Source: Loktanella sp. UBA3435
GTDB lineage: Bacteria; Pseudomonadota; Alphaproteobacteria; Rhodobacterales; Rhodobacteraceae
Assembly (NCBI GenBank): GCA_002378665.1
Contig: DFSO01000020.1
Span: forward strand, 1-64,000
Length of the DNA stretch: 64,000 nt
Reading direction: 5' to 3'
Below are positions 21,738 through 29,689 of the stretch, piece by piece. The notes under the pieces were generated by a model. It did not search any database. It was not told the DNA's origin and was given only the letters and a program-made list of their open reading frames with translations. Every line of letters starts with the position of its first letter. Position 1 is the stretch's first letter. The translations under genes and the position numbers were made by a program.

Positions 21738-23591
21738 CTATAATCTTAAGTCCAAGCCATCTTCTCCGATTTGTTCATTTTCCGAATCGGCGATTTCGAT
21801 GGCGGGTTCTGGTACTTGGTCGCTCACAATCGTCGTTCCTGTGTTGTTGTCTCGTTCACGGCTTTGCCCGTGCCCTTGGAACTGGAAACCAATGTCCGTA
21901 AATCCAAGGCTCTTAAACTCTTGAGATAGGGACTCGATATTCTTGCGCATAATGTCCTGGGTTTCGGCGCGCTCGGCGGCGATAATGAGCACAACCGAAC
22001 CCTCGTGGGTCTTCATTGAAAAACGAACGCGCCCCAACTCCTCGGGGTTCAAGGAAATTTCAGTAACCCCATCTGGTTTGTGTCCGATCGCAGCTGAAAT
22101 TTGTTGCCCGACGGACGCGGCAACGCTGGCTTGCTGATGGGGCTTCACGTCAATTGGCGCGGTATTCGCCGCTATGCCTTGTAGCCTTTCAAAGCTAACG
22201 CTACCCTCATGAATACTGCGATCAAAAGCATGATTTAACTGACCTTCTTCCAATACTTCAAATTGCAACACTGATGCCTGAGTTTCACGTGGGGCCGCTA
22301 TCGCTTGCGTATAAGTAAAGTCTGGTCTGTTTCGCACCTCACGAGGTGATATCTCATTGGGTGCTTTGCGGTCTTTCTCCGCGTCTGGTTCAGCTATTTT
22401 AGATTTCTGCACGCGTTTTTCAGCTACCAAATCCAGTCTCGGAAAATCGGGCATCTTCTCGGAAATAGTATTCTTTTCGGGGGGACTAAATTGCTGCGAC
22501 ACAGGTGGCGTTACCCCACGAAGAATAACTTCAGGGCTGGCTTTCTGCCGAACGATTTCAGTATCGCCAACTGGTTCTTGCCTAACTTTCTCGAAACCTA
22601 GGGCTATCGATTGCATTGAAGCGCCTACTGATACCTTCTCAGGGACCGGTTTAGAAACTTGCGCCGCTCTGGGTTGCTGTTCGGCCAAACTGCCAGAACC
22701 GGGCCGAACTTCGCGTTGGACATCGGTCCTATCAACCGCCAATCGAACCAGGGTTTCTACTTTCTGTCTAGCATCAACAGGTTCCTTTGCATTTTCGACT
22801 TTTGTCGGTGCTACTTGCTCACTTTTATTCCAGAAAACTGGCTCAGGCCGCGAGAAATTTTTAGTCGGAATAGTAACTTCTGGCGTTGTCGGAGATTGAT
22901 GTCTCACATGCGATTGCAAATATTCGCTCGAGCGTTGAGGTGCCGCCGCCAAAAGCGACGGCCGTGCCACTCCAGAATCCACTGCTTTTCCGTCAATTTT
23001 TGGCTCTGTTTTTGAGTCTAAGTCATCGCCCTTTTCCAGATTGAAAGTGGGGCGCACATTTTTATTTTGAGGGAGAGTATCGCCAGTCCCTGCCCGAACG
23101 ACTTCATTCGCAATTGGTCTGGCTGTATCGTGACCCCATGGTAAGGCAGCGTCACCGCCCTCTTTCCGAATAACCTCACTCTGCGTGGCGCGTGCAACTT
23201 CACTCTCCGTTTGTAGAACAACTTCACTCGCCAATAATATCTCACGTGGTCGATGCGTGTCGCAAAGGCCTTCTTTTCCGCGACGGGGCACGAGTGCTGT
23301 CGGAAACAATTCATCAAGCGATAATTCTTGCTGTTCTTCAATAGTATCAGTCTCGTGAGGCAATCGATCCGGTAAATCCACAGCAAGTATCGCACCCTTC
23401 CCGATGTCCTGAACGCTCGCTGGAGTCTCACTCAATGGTTGTTCGACCGCGAAAACTGCCAAGAAATCACCCTTGGGTGCTTTCGGCGAATCTACAGTCA
23501 ATTTGTGAAAGGCCCCTTGAAGCCCCATCGTTGTGGTGACCGTCATGTCAACATCCAAGCTATTTTTGTTCGACTTCGGAATGAACGACAA
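21738..23591 (-). CDS. fliK: Flagellar hook-length control protein FliK
   Basis: 617 residues. The long N-terminal part is low-complexity, charged and Pro/Glu/Gln-rich, as in the secreted ruler region of FliK. The C-terminal 110 residues form the conserved hook-length domain (TEISLNPEELGRVRFSM, then IMRKNIESLSQEFKSLGF), which switches export specificity at FlhB. Base composition is noticeably more AT-rich than in neighbouring housekeeping genes. It is divergent from flgJ with 60 bases between the starts. Confidence 0.88.
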   Translation of the reverse strand: MSFIPKSNKNSLDVDMTVTTTMGLQGAFHKLTVDSPKAPKGDFLAVFAVEQPLSETPASVQDIGKGAILAVDLPDRLPHETDTIEEQQELSLDELFPTALVPRRGKEGLCDTHRPREILLASEVVLQTESEVARATQSEVIRKEGGDAALPWGHDTARPIANEVVRAGTGDTLPQNKNVRPTFNLEKGDDLDSKTEPKIDGKAVDSGVARPSLLAAAPQRSSEYLQSHVRHQSPTTPEVTIPTKNFSRPEPVFWNKSEQVAPTKVENAKEPVDARQKVETLVRLAVDRTDVQREVRPGSGSLAEQQPRAAQVSKPVPEKVSVGASMQSIALGFEKVRQEPVGDTEIVRQKASPEVILRGVTPPVSQQFSPPEKNTISEKMPDFPRLDLVAEKRVQKSKIAEPDAEKDRKAPNEISPREVRNRPDFTYTQAIAAPRETQASVLQFEVLEEGQLNHAFDRSIHEGSVSFERLQGIAANTAPIDVKPHQQASVAASVGQQISAAIGHKPDGVTEISLNPEELGRVRFSMKTHEGSVVLIIAAERAETQDIMRKNIESLSQEFKSLGFTDIGFQFQGHGQSRERDNNTGTTIVSDQVPEPAIEIADSENEQIGEDGLDLRL

Positions 23592-23651
23592 AGCTTACAA
23601 TTTCTTTACCGGTTTATGAGAAAACTCACAAAAATAATTTGGAGATTGCTC

Positions 23652-23945
23652 ATGGCCATGACACCGGTACTGCCTGCACCACATCAATCTGCGCGCCTGA
23701 ATTCCCACTCGACGACGGACATGAAGCTCTTAGATGCCGCCAAGAAACTAGAGGCAACGTTTTTAGCAGAGATGCTGAAGTCCGCTGGTTTTGGCACATC
23801 TCGGGAGTCTTTTGGAGGTGGCGTCGGCGAGGATCAGTTTAGTTCTTTTTTAATAAGGGAGCAGGCCGATGAAATGGTCGAAGCAGGGGGTATAGGCCTT
23901 GCCCAAGCTCTCTTTGAGGCAATGAAGGTGCGCATGGATGCCTGA
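23652..23945 (+). CDS. flgJ: Rod-binding protein, FlgJ N-terminal domain type
   Basis: 97 residues corresponding only to the rod-binding domain of FlgJ (LDAAKKLEATFLAEMLKSAG, then FSSFLIREQADEMVEAGGIGLAQ). The muramidase domain found in enteric FlgJ is absent, as is normal in alphaproteobacteria, where a separate lytic enzyme opens the cell wall. The frame opens at 23439 inside fliK, but the start at 23652 has GGAG upstream and begins the conserved part. It overlaps flgN by eight bases. Confidence 0.85.
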   Translation: MAMTPVLPAPHQSARLNSHSTTDMKLLDAAKKLEATFLAEMLKSAGFGTSRESFGGGVGEDQFSSFLIREQADEMVEAGGIGLAQALFEAMKVRMDA

Positions 23946-24282
23946 TTCAACGGTAGCGATAGCTTTCATGAGTCATTTACGGAAAGAACGCGCGGCGATT
24001 CTGGCCGGTGACTTCAAGGAAATCGATGATCTTTACTCCTCCAAGGAAACCATTTTCAAGGACCTCGCTCTCCAGCACCTTTCGGGAAATGAATTGGCGA
24101 CGATTCAGGATGCTCTTGAAAAAAATCAACAATTACTTCGCGCGTCTATTGAGGGTGTTTCCTCTGCCAAGGCCCGCCTGTCGGCACTGCGTGAAGTCCG
24201 TGAAGGCCTAAGAGTCTATGATCAATCGGGGCAATTCGCTGATGTTTCAAATGGACAGAATGAGATCTATAAGCGAACTTAG
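23938..24282 (+). CDS. FlgN-like flagellar export chaperone
   Basis: 114 residues, predicted almost entirely alpha-helical with long amphipathic, coiled-coil-forming stretches (LRKERAAILAGDFKEIDDLY, LEKNQQLLRASIEGV), the pattern of FlgN chaperones that hold hook-filament junction proteins FlgK and FlgL. Its start overlaps flgJ, giving translational coupling. An internal ATG at 23968 is an alternative start. The assignment rests on fold pattern and position; similarity among FlgN proteins is weak. Confidence 0.68.
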   Translation: MPDSTVAIAFMSHLRKERAAILAGDFKEIDDLYSSKETIFKDLALQHLSGNELATIQDALEKNQQLLRASIEGVSSAKARLSALREVREGLRVYDQSGQFADVSNGQNEIYKRT

Positions 24283-24401
24283 TTTCCCGATAGATAAACT
24301 TTGAATGATTCCAGCCTTGGTCGTTAACGCCCTGTTTAGAACGAATACGCAATAACAAATCATCCAAAACGGAAACTCGGGAATACCTTCCTTGAGTGGG
24401 G

Positions 24402-24770
24402 TCAGAATGGCTCTCGTCGCAAGAAATCAAATTTCCTGCACCCCTGAAAAACCGGCGCAAAATGCGCAGAATGTAGCAGGATGAGACCCATACCCGCATT
24501 CACGTGGTCCGCCACACGTTCCACAATCTTATCATCAACATCGCCGTGCGCGGCATGACCCCACCAAAGCAAAACGTCAGCTTTCGCCAATCGCGCCTCG
24601 CTCAAACCGTGCTCTGGCTCTTGCAAGGTTGCCGTTGTCGCCTCAATGCCCCCTGCGGCATTTAACGCGGCGGCAATCGCGCCATGCATGCCATCAGGGT
24701 AAAGCCCCGCAACAATTTTGTTCGTTTGCTCATGGACGTTCTCGCCCCAAACCACTGCCTTAATCGTCAT
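24402..24770 (-). pseudogene. ThuA-family protein, degraded (internal deletion and frameshift)
   Basis: The first about 108 codons from the ATG at 24770 (good RBS GGAGG) match the N-terminal half of ThuA-like proteins (trehalose-utilisation/glutamine-amidotransferase fold): KAVVWGENVHEQ, LLWWGHAAHGDVDD, ADHVNAGMGLILLHSAHF. The family is about 260 residues long. Near 24443 the match stops and this frame ends after 13 unrelated codons. In the adjacent frame the DNA just after that point reads FFRGAGNLI..., which resembles the late ThuA element FRRGxGKIFYF, so the middle of the gene seems deleted and the remaining 3' part (to about 24340) is out of frame. Probably non-functional. Confidence 0.65.
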
Positions 24771-24898
24771 GTCAGCCTCCAAATCGGTTTAGCCCACAAA
24801 TGCAGCGATATTTTAAGGCTACAAGCGAAAACAAGGAAACTGCATTGAAGTACGTCTTGTAGTTCAACTGAAAAGTTTTTCAGCGTATGAACCCCGAC

Positions 24899-25426
24899 AT
24901 GACAGATCAGATTCTTATTCCTGCTTGGGTCGACGGCACCCTGCAACCCGTTGAAAAGCTCGACGTGCACTTGCGCGGACTCAAGCATAAAGCGGTCAGC
25001 ATCTTTGTGATTAACGAGGGGCGCATTTTGATCCAGCAACGCGCACTTCATAAATATCACACGCCGGGCCAATGGGCGAACACCTGTTGTACACATCCCC
25101 ACTGGGAGGAGCCGACCCTTGACTGCGCCCAAAGGCGGCTCAACGAAGAGCTCGGCATCACAGGCCTAACCCTACAGTCACGCGGACAAATCGAATATCG
25201 CGCTCAGGTTGGCCCCGACATGATCGAACATGAACTGGTCGATGTATTTGTGGCCGAGGCTTCAGAAAATCTTGAGATCCAGCCAAATCCTGAAGAAGTG
25301 AACGCCACCCGCTGGGTATCGCCGGCTGAATTGCGCCATGAATTAGCCGATGCGCCCGACAACTTTACCCCATGGTTGCACATCTATATGGCGGACCACG
25401 CGAAGACCATTTTGGGGTCTAAATAG
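24899..25426 (+). CDS. idi: Isopentenyl-diphosphate delta-isomerase (type 1)
   Basis: Nudix-fold enzyme interconverting IPP and DMAPP. Active-site Cys lies in WANTCCTHPHW, the Nudix-like element is CAQRRLNEELGI, and the acidic partner is in YRAQVGPDMIEHELVDVF. About 175 residues. The start is uncertain: ATG codons at 24887 and 24899 both lack a clear RBS, and a palindrome (CTGAAAAGTTTTTCAG, 24868-24883) lies immediately upstream; 24899 fits the family start. The 3' end overlaps convergent ynjD by eight bases. It works with dxs and ispA, found 24 kb away. Confidence 0.94.
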   Translation: MTDQILIPAWVDGTLQPVEKLDVHLRGLKHKAVSIFVINEGRILIQQRALHKYHTPGQWANTCCTHPHWEEPTLDCAQRRLNEELGITGLTLQSRGQIEYRAQVGPDMIEHELVDVFVAEASENLEIQPNPEEVNATRWVSPAELRHELADAPDNFTPWLHIYMADHAKTILGSK

Positions 25427-26057
25427 GGACTAGCGTCACTATTTCGCCACCTGCCGCTGCCGCGTCTTCCGCATCATGAGTCACCAGAATAACCGGTAAT
25501 GCGCGCGCCTTAGCACGGGCAAACACTAGCTCTCTCACCTGCGCTCGCAATGCGGCATCCAAACGCGAAAATGGCTCGTCCAACAAAAGTGCGCATGGTT
25601 CCGACAATAGCATCCGCATCAACGCAACGCGTGCCTTCTGCCCCCCCGACAGGGTCGCAGGGTCACGATCCGCAAATCCGGAAAGCCCCACCTCATCCAA
25701 GGCCTTAGCGATTTTTTGCTGTCGCTCAAACTTGGTGCCACCAACACGCAGGCCAAAAGCAAGATTTGCGCCCACCGACAAATGTGGAAACAACAGGTCG
25801 TCCTGAAACAATATCCCCACGCGCCGCGCATGTGGTGGCGCATCCGTGATATCGTGACCATCCAGAACGATCCGGCCAGCCGCCTCAAAATCAGGCGCGA
25901 GCGTACCGGTGATATAGGCAAGCAAAGTCGATTTTCCGACGCCCGACGGCCCCATGACAGTAAGCACTTCACCAGAGGCAACCGATTTGGAAATCGCCAA
26001 CAATGGCGCACCGCCTTTGCTAATCACCACGTCGTGTAGTTCCAAACCCTTATCCAT
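25419..26057 (-). CDS. ABC transporter ATP-binding protein, YnjD-like
   Basis: 212-residue ATPase: Walker A GPSGVGKSTLL near residue 36, Q-loop ILFQDDLLFPHL, signature LSGGQKARVALMR, Walker B ALLLDEPF, H-loop LVTHD. It overlaps the fused permease by eight bases and is the last gene of the four-gene Ynj-type operon. Closest resemblance by gene order and size is E. coli YnjD; the substrate of that system is unknown. A thiamine or sulfate-type importer is an alternative reading. Confidence 0.87.
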   Translation of the reverse strand: MDKGLELHDVVISKGGAPLLAISKSVASGEVLTVMGPSGVGKSTLLAYITGTLAPDFEAAGRIVLDGHDITDAPPHARRVGILFQDDLLFPHLSVGANLAFGLRVGGTKFERQQKIAKALDEVGLSGFADRDPATLSGGQKARVALMRMLLSEPCALLLDEPFSRLDAALRAQVRELVFARAKARALPVILVTHDAEDAAAAGGEIVTLVPI

Positions 26058-27744
26058 GCCGCAGCCCCCTTCTGTTGCGCCAAACTATAGCTGGGATCAA
26101 CAAAGCCAGCGAAAACGGCACTAGCGCCGCCGCTGTTTGCATCAAGCCATAAACCCCAATTGCGCGCCGATCGCCTCCAGACGCCAAGGCGACAGCCTCC
26201 GTCGTCAGCGTCTCGATCCGTCCACCGCCAATAAGCAACGTCGGCAAATATTGCCCGACAGAAACCGCCAGCCCTACCGCCGCCGCCGTTAAAATCGGGC
26301 GCAACAACATCGGCAAGCGCACCGACCAAAGCACACGGTCTGGGCTTGCACGAAGAGCCGCGGCAATCGTCCCCATCCGCGCATCCCACGCACGAAACGG
26401 ATCAGCCAAAGAGAGGAACACATAAGGCAAAACAAACACCAAATGCGCAAAGATCACAGGGCCGCGCCCGACGCCTAATCCCACATTCAGCATCAAAGTT
26501 TGCAGGCCCGGAAGGAACGCGGTTTGCGGCACCAAAAGTGGGAGATAGAGCAACAGCATACCGCGCGAAGTTACCCGCAACTTGTAACGGTATTCTGCCT
26601 CCAAACATCCAATCGTCAGGGCCAACGCTGTTAGCGTTGCAACACTACCGATCAACACGGTCTCGCCCAACGCTTCTAATGTTCCATCACTATGCCGCAT
26701 CCAGTTCTTAAGAATGAATTGGTCAGGCAGAAAATCAGGGAAACCCCAGTAGCCGGCAAATGACCAAATCGCCAATGACGCGATACCAAATGAGACAGAA
26801 AATGCGCAAAACAACGCTAAAACTAGGCCAATTTGCCTTGTAATAGTGTCGTATTTGCCGCGCTGACCAGTCCCAATCCACGCCAATCCAAATCTTCGAA
26901 CAACACGCTCCATGATCAGCCAGAACCCAAGAGCACCGATAACCAAAAATAGCTGAACTAATGCCCCCGCAGCCGCTTGCAATCGCATCCCTAGGTCCGG
27001 GTCGGACATGAGCTTCACAATCTGAACAGAAAGTGTTGAAGGTGTATTGGGCCCAAGAATAACCGCCACATCAACAACCGACATTGCGTAAACAAGCACC
27101 ACATAAATCGGAAATTTTATCTGCGCATATACCAATGGGAAAACGGTCTTGAGCCACCCCGTCAGCCGCCGATATCCCAACGCCTGCACAATCATAGCAC
27201 TGCGTTTGGTATCGACCTGCCCGATTGCAGCCAAGGCAATCAACATCAAAAATGGAACCTCTTTAATGACCAGTCCCGCAATCATCGAAAGACCCCAAGG
27301 GTCTTGGACGATCAACAAATCAGGCGGTCGATCCCATCCCGTCACGCTCGGGGACAAAGCCCGCGAAATCCAACCAGACGGAGAGATAAGAAACGCAAAC
27401 CCGAACGCTGCGGCGGCATGGGGGACCGACAAAAGCGGCGACAACATACGTTCCAAAACCGTAAAAGACCGGGTGCCCGACCAGCCCGCCATGATCAGCG
27501 CTACGATCAACAACGATATCGTCGTCGATGCCAAGCCAATCCAAACTGACAAAAACATGGCACGCGGCAAACCTTGCCACGCGAAAAGCGCCTCAAATGG
27601 CGCGAGCGACGGGCCAAATAGCCCCGCTGCGGGCAAATGCCCAAACGCAGGCAAGACCGCGCCATATAGCCCAGCCAAAACGGGTCCGATCATCGCCAAA
27701 AGCGTGATCATCGGCAATAATGGCAAAAAGCGCCGCGCTTTCAT
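26050..27744 (-). CDS. ABC transporter permease, fused double-domain, YnjC-like
   Basis: 564 residues with about twelve membrane segments in two homologous permease halves, each with an EAA-type loop (ALGYRRLTGWLKTVFPLVYAQ in the first half, ALRASPDRVLWSVRLPMLLRP in the second). The same fused architecture occurs in E. coli YnjC and in FbpB/ThiP-type permeases. Its ATG (27742-27744) lies in the loop of a perfect 12-bp hairpin with terminator character between it and the upstream solute-binding protein gene. Confidence 0.88.
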   Translation of the reverse strand: MKARRFLPLLPMITLLAMIGPVLAGLYGAVLPAFGHLPAAGLFGPSLAPFEALFAWQGLPRAMFLSVWIGLASTTISLLIVALIMAGWSGTRSFTVLERMLSPLLSVPHAAAAFGFAFLISPSGWISRALSPSVTGWDRPPDLLIVQDPWGLSMIAGLVIKEVPFLMLIALAAIGQVDTKRSAMIVQALGYRRLTGWLKTVFPLVYAQIKFPIYVVLVYAMSVVDVAVILGPNTPSTLSVQIVKLMSDPDLGMRLQAAAGALVQLFLVIGALGFWLIMERVVRRFGLAWIGTGQRGKYDTITRQIGLVLALFCAFSVSFGIASLAIWSFAGYWGFPDFLPDQFILKNWMRHSDGTLEALGETVLIGSVATLTALALTIGCLEAEYRYKLRVTSRGMLLLYLPLLVPQTAFLPGLQTLMLNVGLGVGRGPVIFAHLVFVLPYVFLSLADPFRAWDARMGTIAAALRASPDRVLWSVRLPMLLRPILTAAAVGLAVSVGQYLPTLLIGGGRIETLTTEAVALASGGDRRAIGVYGLMQTAAALVPFSLALLIPAIVWRNRRGLRHG

Positions 27745-27756
27745 GCGCGGCGCTTT
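27722..27756 (-). terminator. Terminator-like attenuator hairpin whose loop contains the permease start codon
   Basis: Perfect 12-bp stem: on the minus strand AAAGCGCCGCGC (27756-27745), loop ATGAAA (27744-27739), GCGCGGCGCTTT (27738-27727), then TT. The first three loop bases are the ynjC ATG. Position and shape are those of an intrinsic terminator 18 bases past the solute-binding-protein stop; partial termination here would give more binding protein than permease. Confidence 0.7.
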
Positions 27757-27774
27757 CTGGCGTCTATGGGGCGA

Positions 27775-28974
27775 TTATTGCGCAACACCGTAACGGCTCA
27801 CCCAATCGTCTGCGATCCGAACCGCCCAGCTTGGGTGTGGCTCCGCCTGAACTGTGCCCAATTCCGCAGGTGTCAGCGTCGCAACGCCAAGGTCGAGACC
27901 ATCAAACACTGCACGTTCTTCAGCCGACAGCGCATCCATGTTCAACACAGTGCCATAGCCCAAAATCGCAGGATCTTGCGCGCGGGCCTGCGCCTCTGGA
28001 GACATCAAGAAATTCGCAACAACCATTGCACCTGCCTTAGAGCCAGAGTTGTAGGGAATAGCCACAAATGACGCGTTCCCAATCGTGCCTTTATCCAAGA
28101 CAAACGTACGCACGGTCTCTGGCAATTCGAAATTCGCAATCGCGGTCGATGCCGCACCGGGGCTAAACGAGATCGACAGATCAACTTCATCATCTGCAAT
28201 CAACGGGAACATCGCGGTGCCCGTGGCTGGGTAGGCCTTTCCTTCGCGCCAAAGGTTCGGGGTTAGCGCGTCCAGATACGCCCACAGCGGGGCCGTCACC
28301 TCATCGTAGTTTTCGTCCGTCGCAGGGGCCTCCAGAACCGAAGGGTCGGGCAAGATATCAACCAAAACCTGCTTCAAGAATGTAGTACCTAAGAAATCAG
28401 GTGGTTGTGGATAGCTAAACCGACCTGGGTTCGCCTGCGCCCACTCTTGCAAGGCCTGCATTGACCCAAGCCTCTCAGGCATATCCGCCGTGTCCTGCAC
28501 GAAAACAACCTGCGCCATGGCCCACGGGCTCTCGTAACCCTCAACAGGAACCGTGAAATCCGTTTGAACGGTCTTTCCCTCTACGTCGACCAAGGCCCAG
28601 TTCGGCAATTGCTCCGCATATGGACCAAACAACAAATCCGCGTCCTTCATCGCCGCAAAATTCGCCCCGTTAATCCAGATCATATCAATCGCGCTATCGT
28701 CGTTCTGGCCAGCTTGCTTTTCGGACAATACGCGCGTCACGGCATCAGCCGTATCCGTCAGCTTCACATGCTCTAGCGTCACGCCATAATCCTCGGAGAC
28801 ACGCTCCCCGACCCAAGCCAAAAAGTCATTCGTCGTGGTCGAACCACCCCAAGCGTTCCAATAGACGGTCTCACCTTTGGCCTCAGCCAAAACAGCGTCC
28901 CAATCAGCGGGGGGCGGATCAGCAAGCGCAGCCATTGGCGAAATCAAAGCAGCCAGTATAGTGAGATATTTCAT
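27775..28974 (-). CDS. ABC transporter solute-binding protein, YnjB-like
   Basis: 399 residues with an N-terminal signal peptide (MKYLTILAALISPMAALA, cleavage near residue 18) for periplasmic export. The body is an extracellular solute-binding fold of the YnjB group (YWNAWGGSTTTNDFLAWVGE near the mature start). The ATG at 28974 has AAAGGACG upstream; a longer frame to 29013 overlaps the preceding gene. It follows the CDP-alcohol phosphatidyltransferase gene by 10 bases and precedes the permease by 30 bases, in which a strong hairpin lies. Ligand unknown. Confidence 0.87.
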   Translation of the reverse strand: MKYLTILAALISPMAALADPPPADWDAVLAEAKGETVYWNAWGGSTTTNDFLAWVGERVSEDYGVTLEHVKLTDTADAVTRVLSEKQAGQNDDSAIDMIWINGANFAAMKDADLLFGPYAEQLPNWALVDVEGKTVQTDFTVPVEGYESPWAMAQVVFVQDTADMPERLGSMQALQEWAQANPGRFSYPQPPDFLGTTFLKQVLVDILPDPSVLEAPATDENYDEVTAPLWAYLDALTPNLWREGKAYPATGTAMFPLIADDEVDLSISFSPGAASTAIANFELPETVRTFVLDKGTIGNASFVAIPYNSGSKAGAMVVANFLMSPEAQARAQDPAILGYGTVLNMDALSAEERAVFDGLDLGVATLTPAELGTVQAEPHPSWAVRIADDWVSRYGVAQ

Positions 28975-28984
28975 AAGTCGTCCT

Positions 28985-29593
28985 TTAATCTGTGTAAGTC
29001 TGTTTCGCGGCATAAATCCGCAGCGTTGCTGTTACAAAACATAGCGCGCCAAACGCCCAAGCAACGGGCGCAAAGTAAGCAGGCCAAAGACAGAGGATTA
29101 CGAAAAACACGATTGTCTCTGTCCCCTCTAATATACCATTCGAATAGTAGAGCGATTTCTGCCCCTGCGCGTCGGTTTTATGCCCATGCTTTTCAGCAAG
29201 AATCGCATAGCCGAGAAAGCTGGTACCGTTAAAATAAAACGATGCCAACAAGAATGCGCCAGCGGCGCCATTCATCAAAGGGTCAGCAAAAACAAACGCG
29301 ACGGGAATAGCCCCGTAAAACAGAAAATCCGCCGCAATGTCTAAGTAGCCGCCAAAATCTGTCTTGCGCGTCGCCCGCGCTACAGCGCCATCGAGGCCGT
29401 CCGCAATCCGACTTGCCAAAAGCGGAATTAACGCCAGAAGTGACCATCCCAAGGCAATCAAAAGCGCGGAAAACAGGCCCAAACATAGCCCAATCAACGT
29501 CACATGATCCGCCGAATAGCCCCGCTGTGCAATTGCACGGCCAGCCGCGTTCAACGGCGGGTCGATCAGGCGGCGGGCAAAGCGATCAAGCAT
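28985..29593 (-). CDS. CDP-alcohol phosphatidyltransferase family protein, YnjF-like
   Basis: 202-residue membrane enzyme with the complete family signature DGxxGAxARx(8)GxxxDxxxD, seen from DGLDGAVARATR to GGYLDIAAD near residues 67-90, and five or six membrane segments. Such enzymes transfer a phosphatidyl or similar group from a CDP-linked donor to an alcohol. The ATG at 29593 (GGATG upstream) is preferred over a TTG one codon earlier. It heads the ynjF-B-C-D-like operon; the same association exists in E. coli. A short palindrome (TCCAA-N5-TTGGA, 29603-29617) lies just upstream. Confidence 0.88.
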   Translation of the reverse strand: MLDRFARRLIDPPLNAAGRAIAQRGYSADHVTLIGLCLGLFSALLIALGWSLLALIPLLASRIADGLDGAVARATRKTDFGGYLDIAADFLFYGAIPVAFVFADPLMNGAAGAFLLASFYFNGTSFLGYAILAEKHGHKTDAQGQKSLYYSNGILEGTETIVFFVILCLWPAYFAPVAWAFGALCFVTATLRIYAAKQTYTD

Positions 29594-29689
29594 CAAGTTT
29601 CATCCAATTCAGTTGGACTCTTGTGGACGATGCCACTTGGCGGTGCAATCGCCCTAACGTGAATGTGACCATTGCCAATTTCTTGAAAC

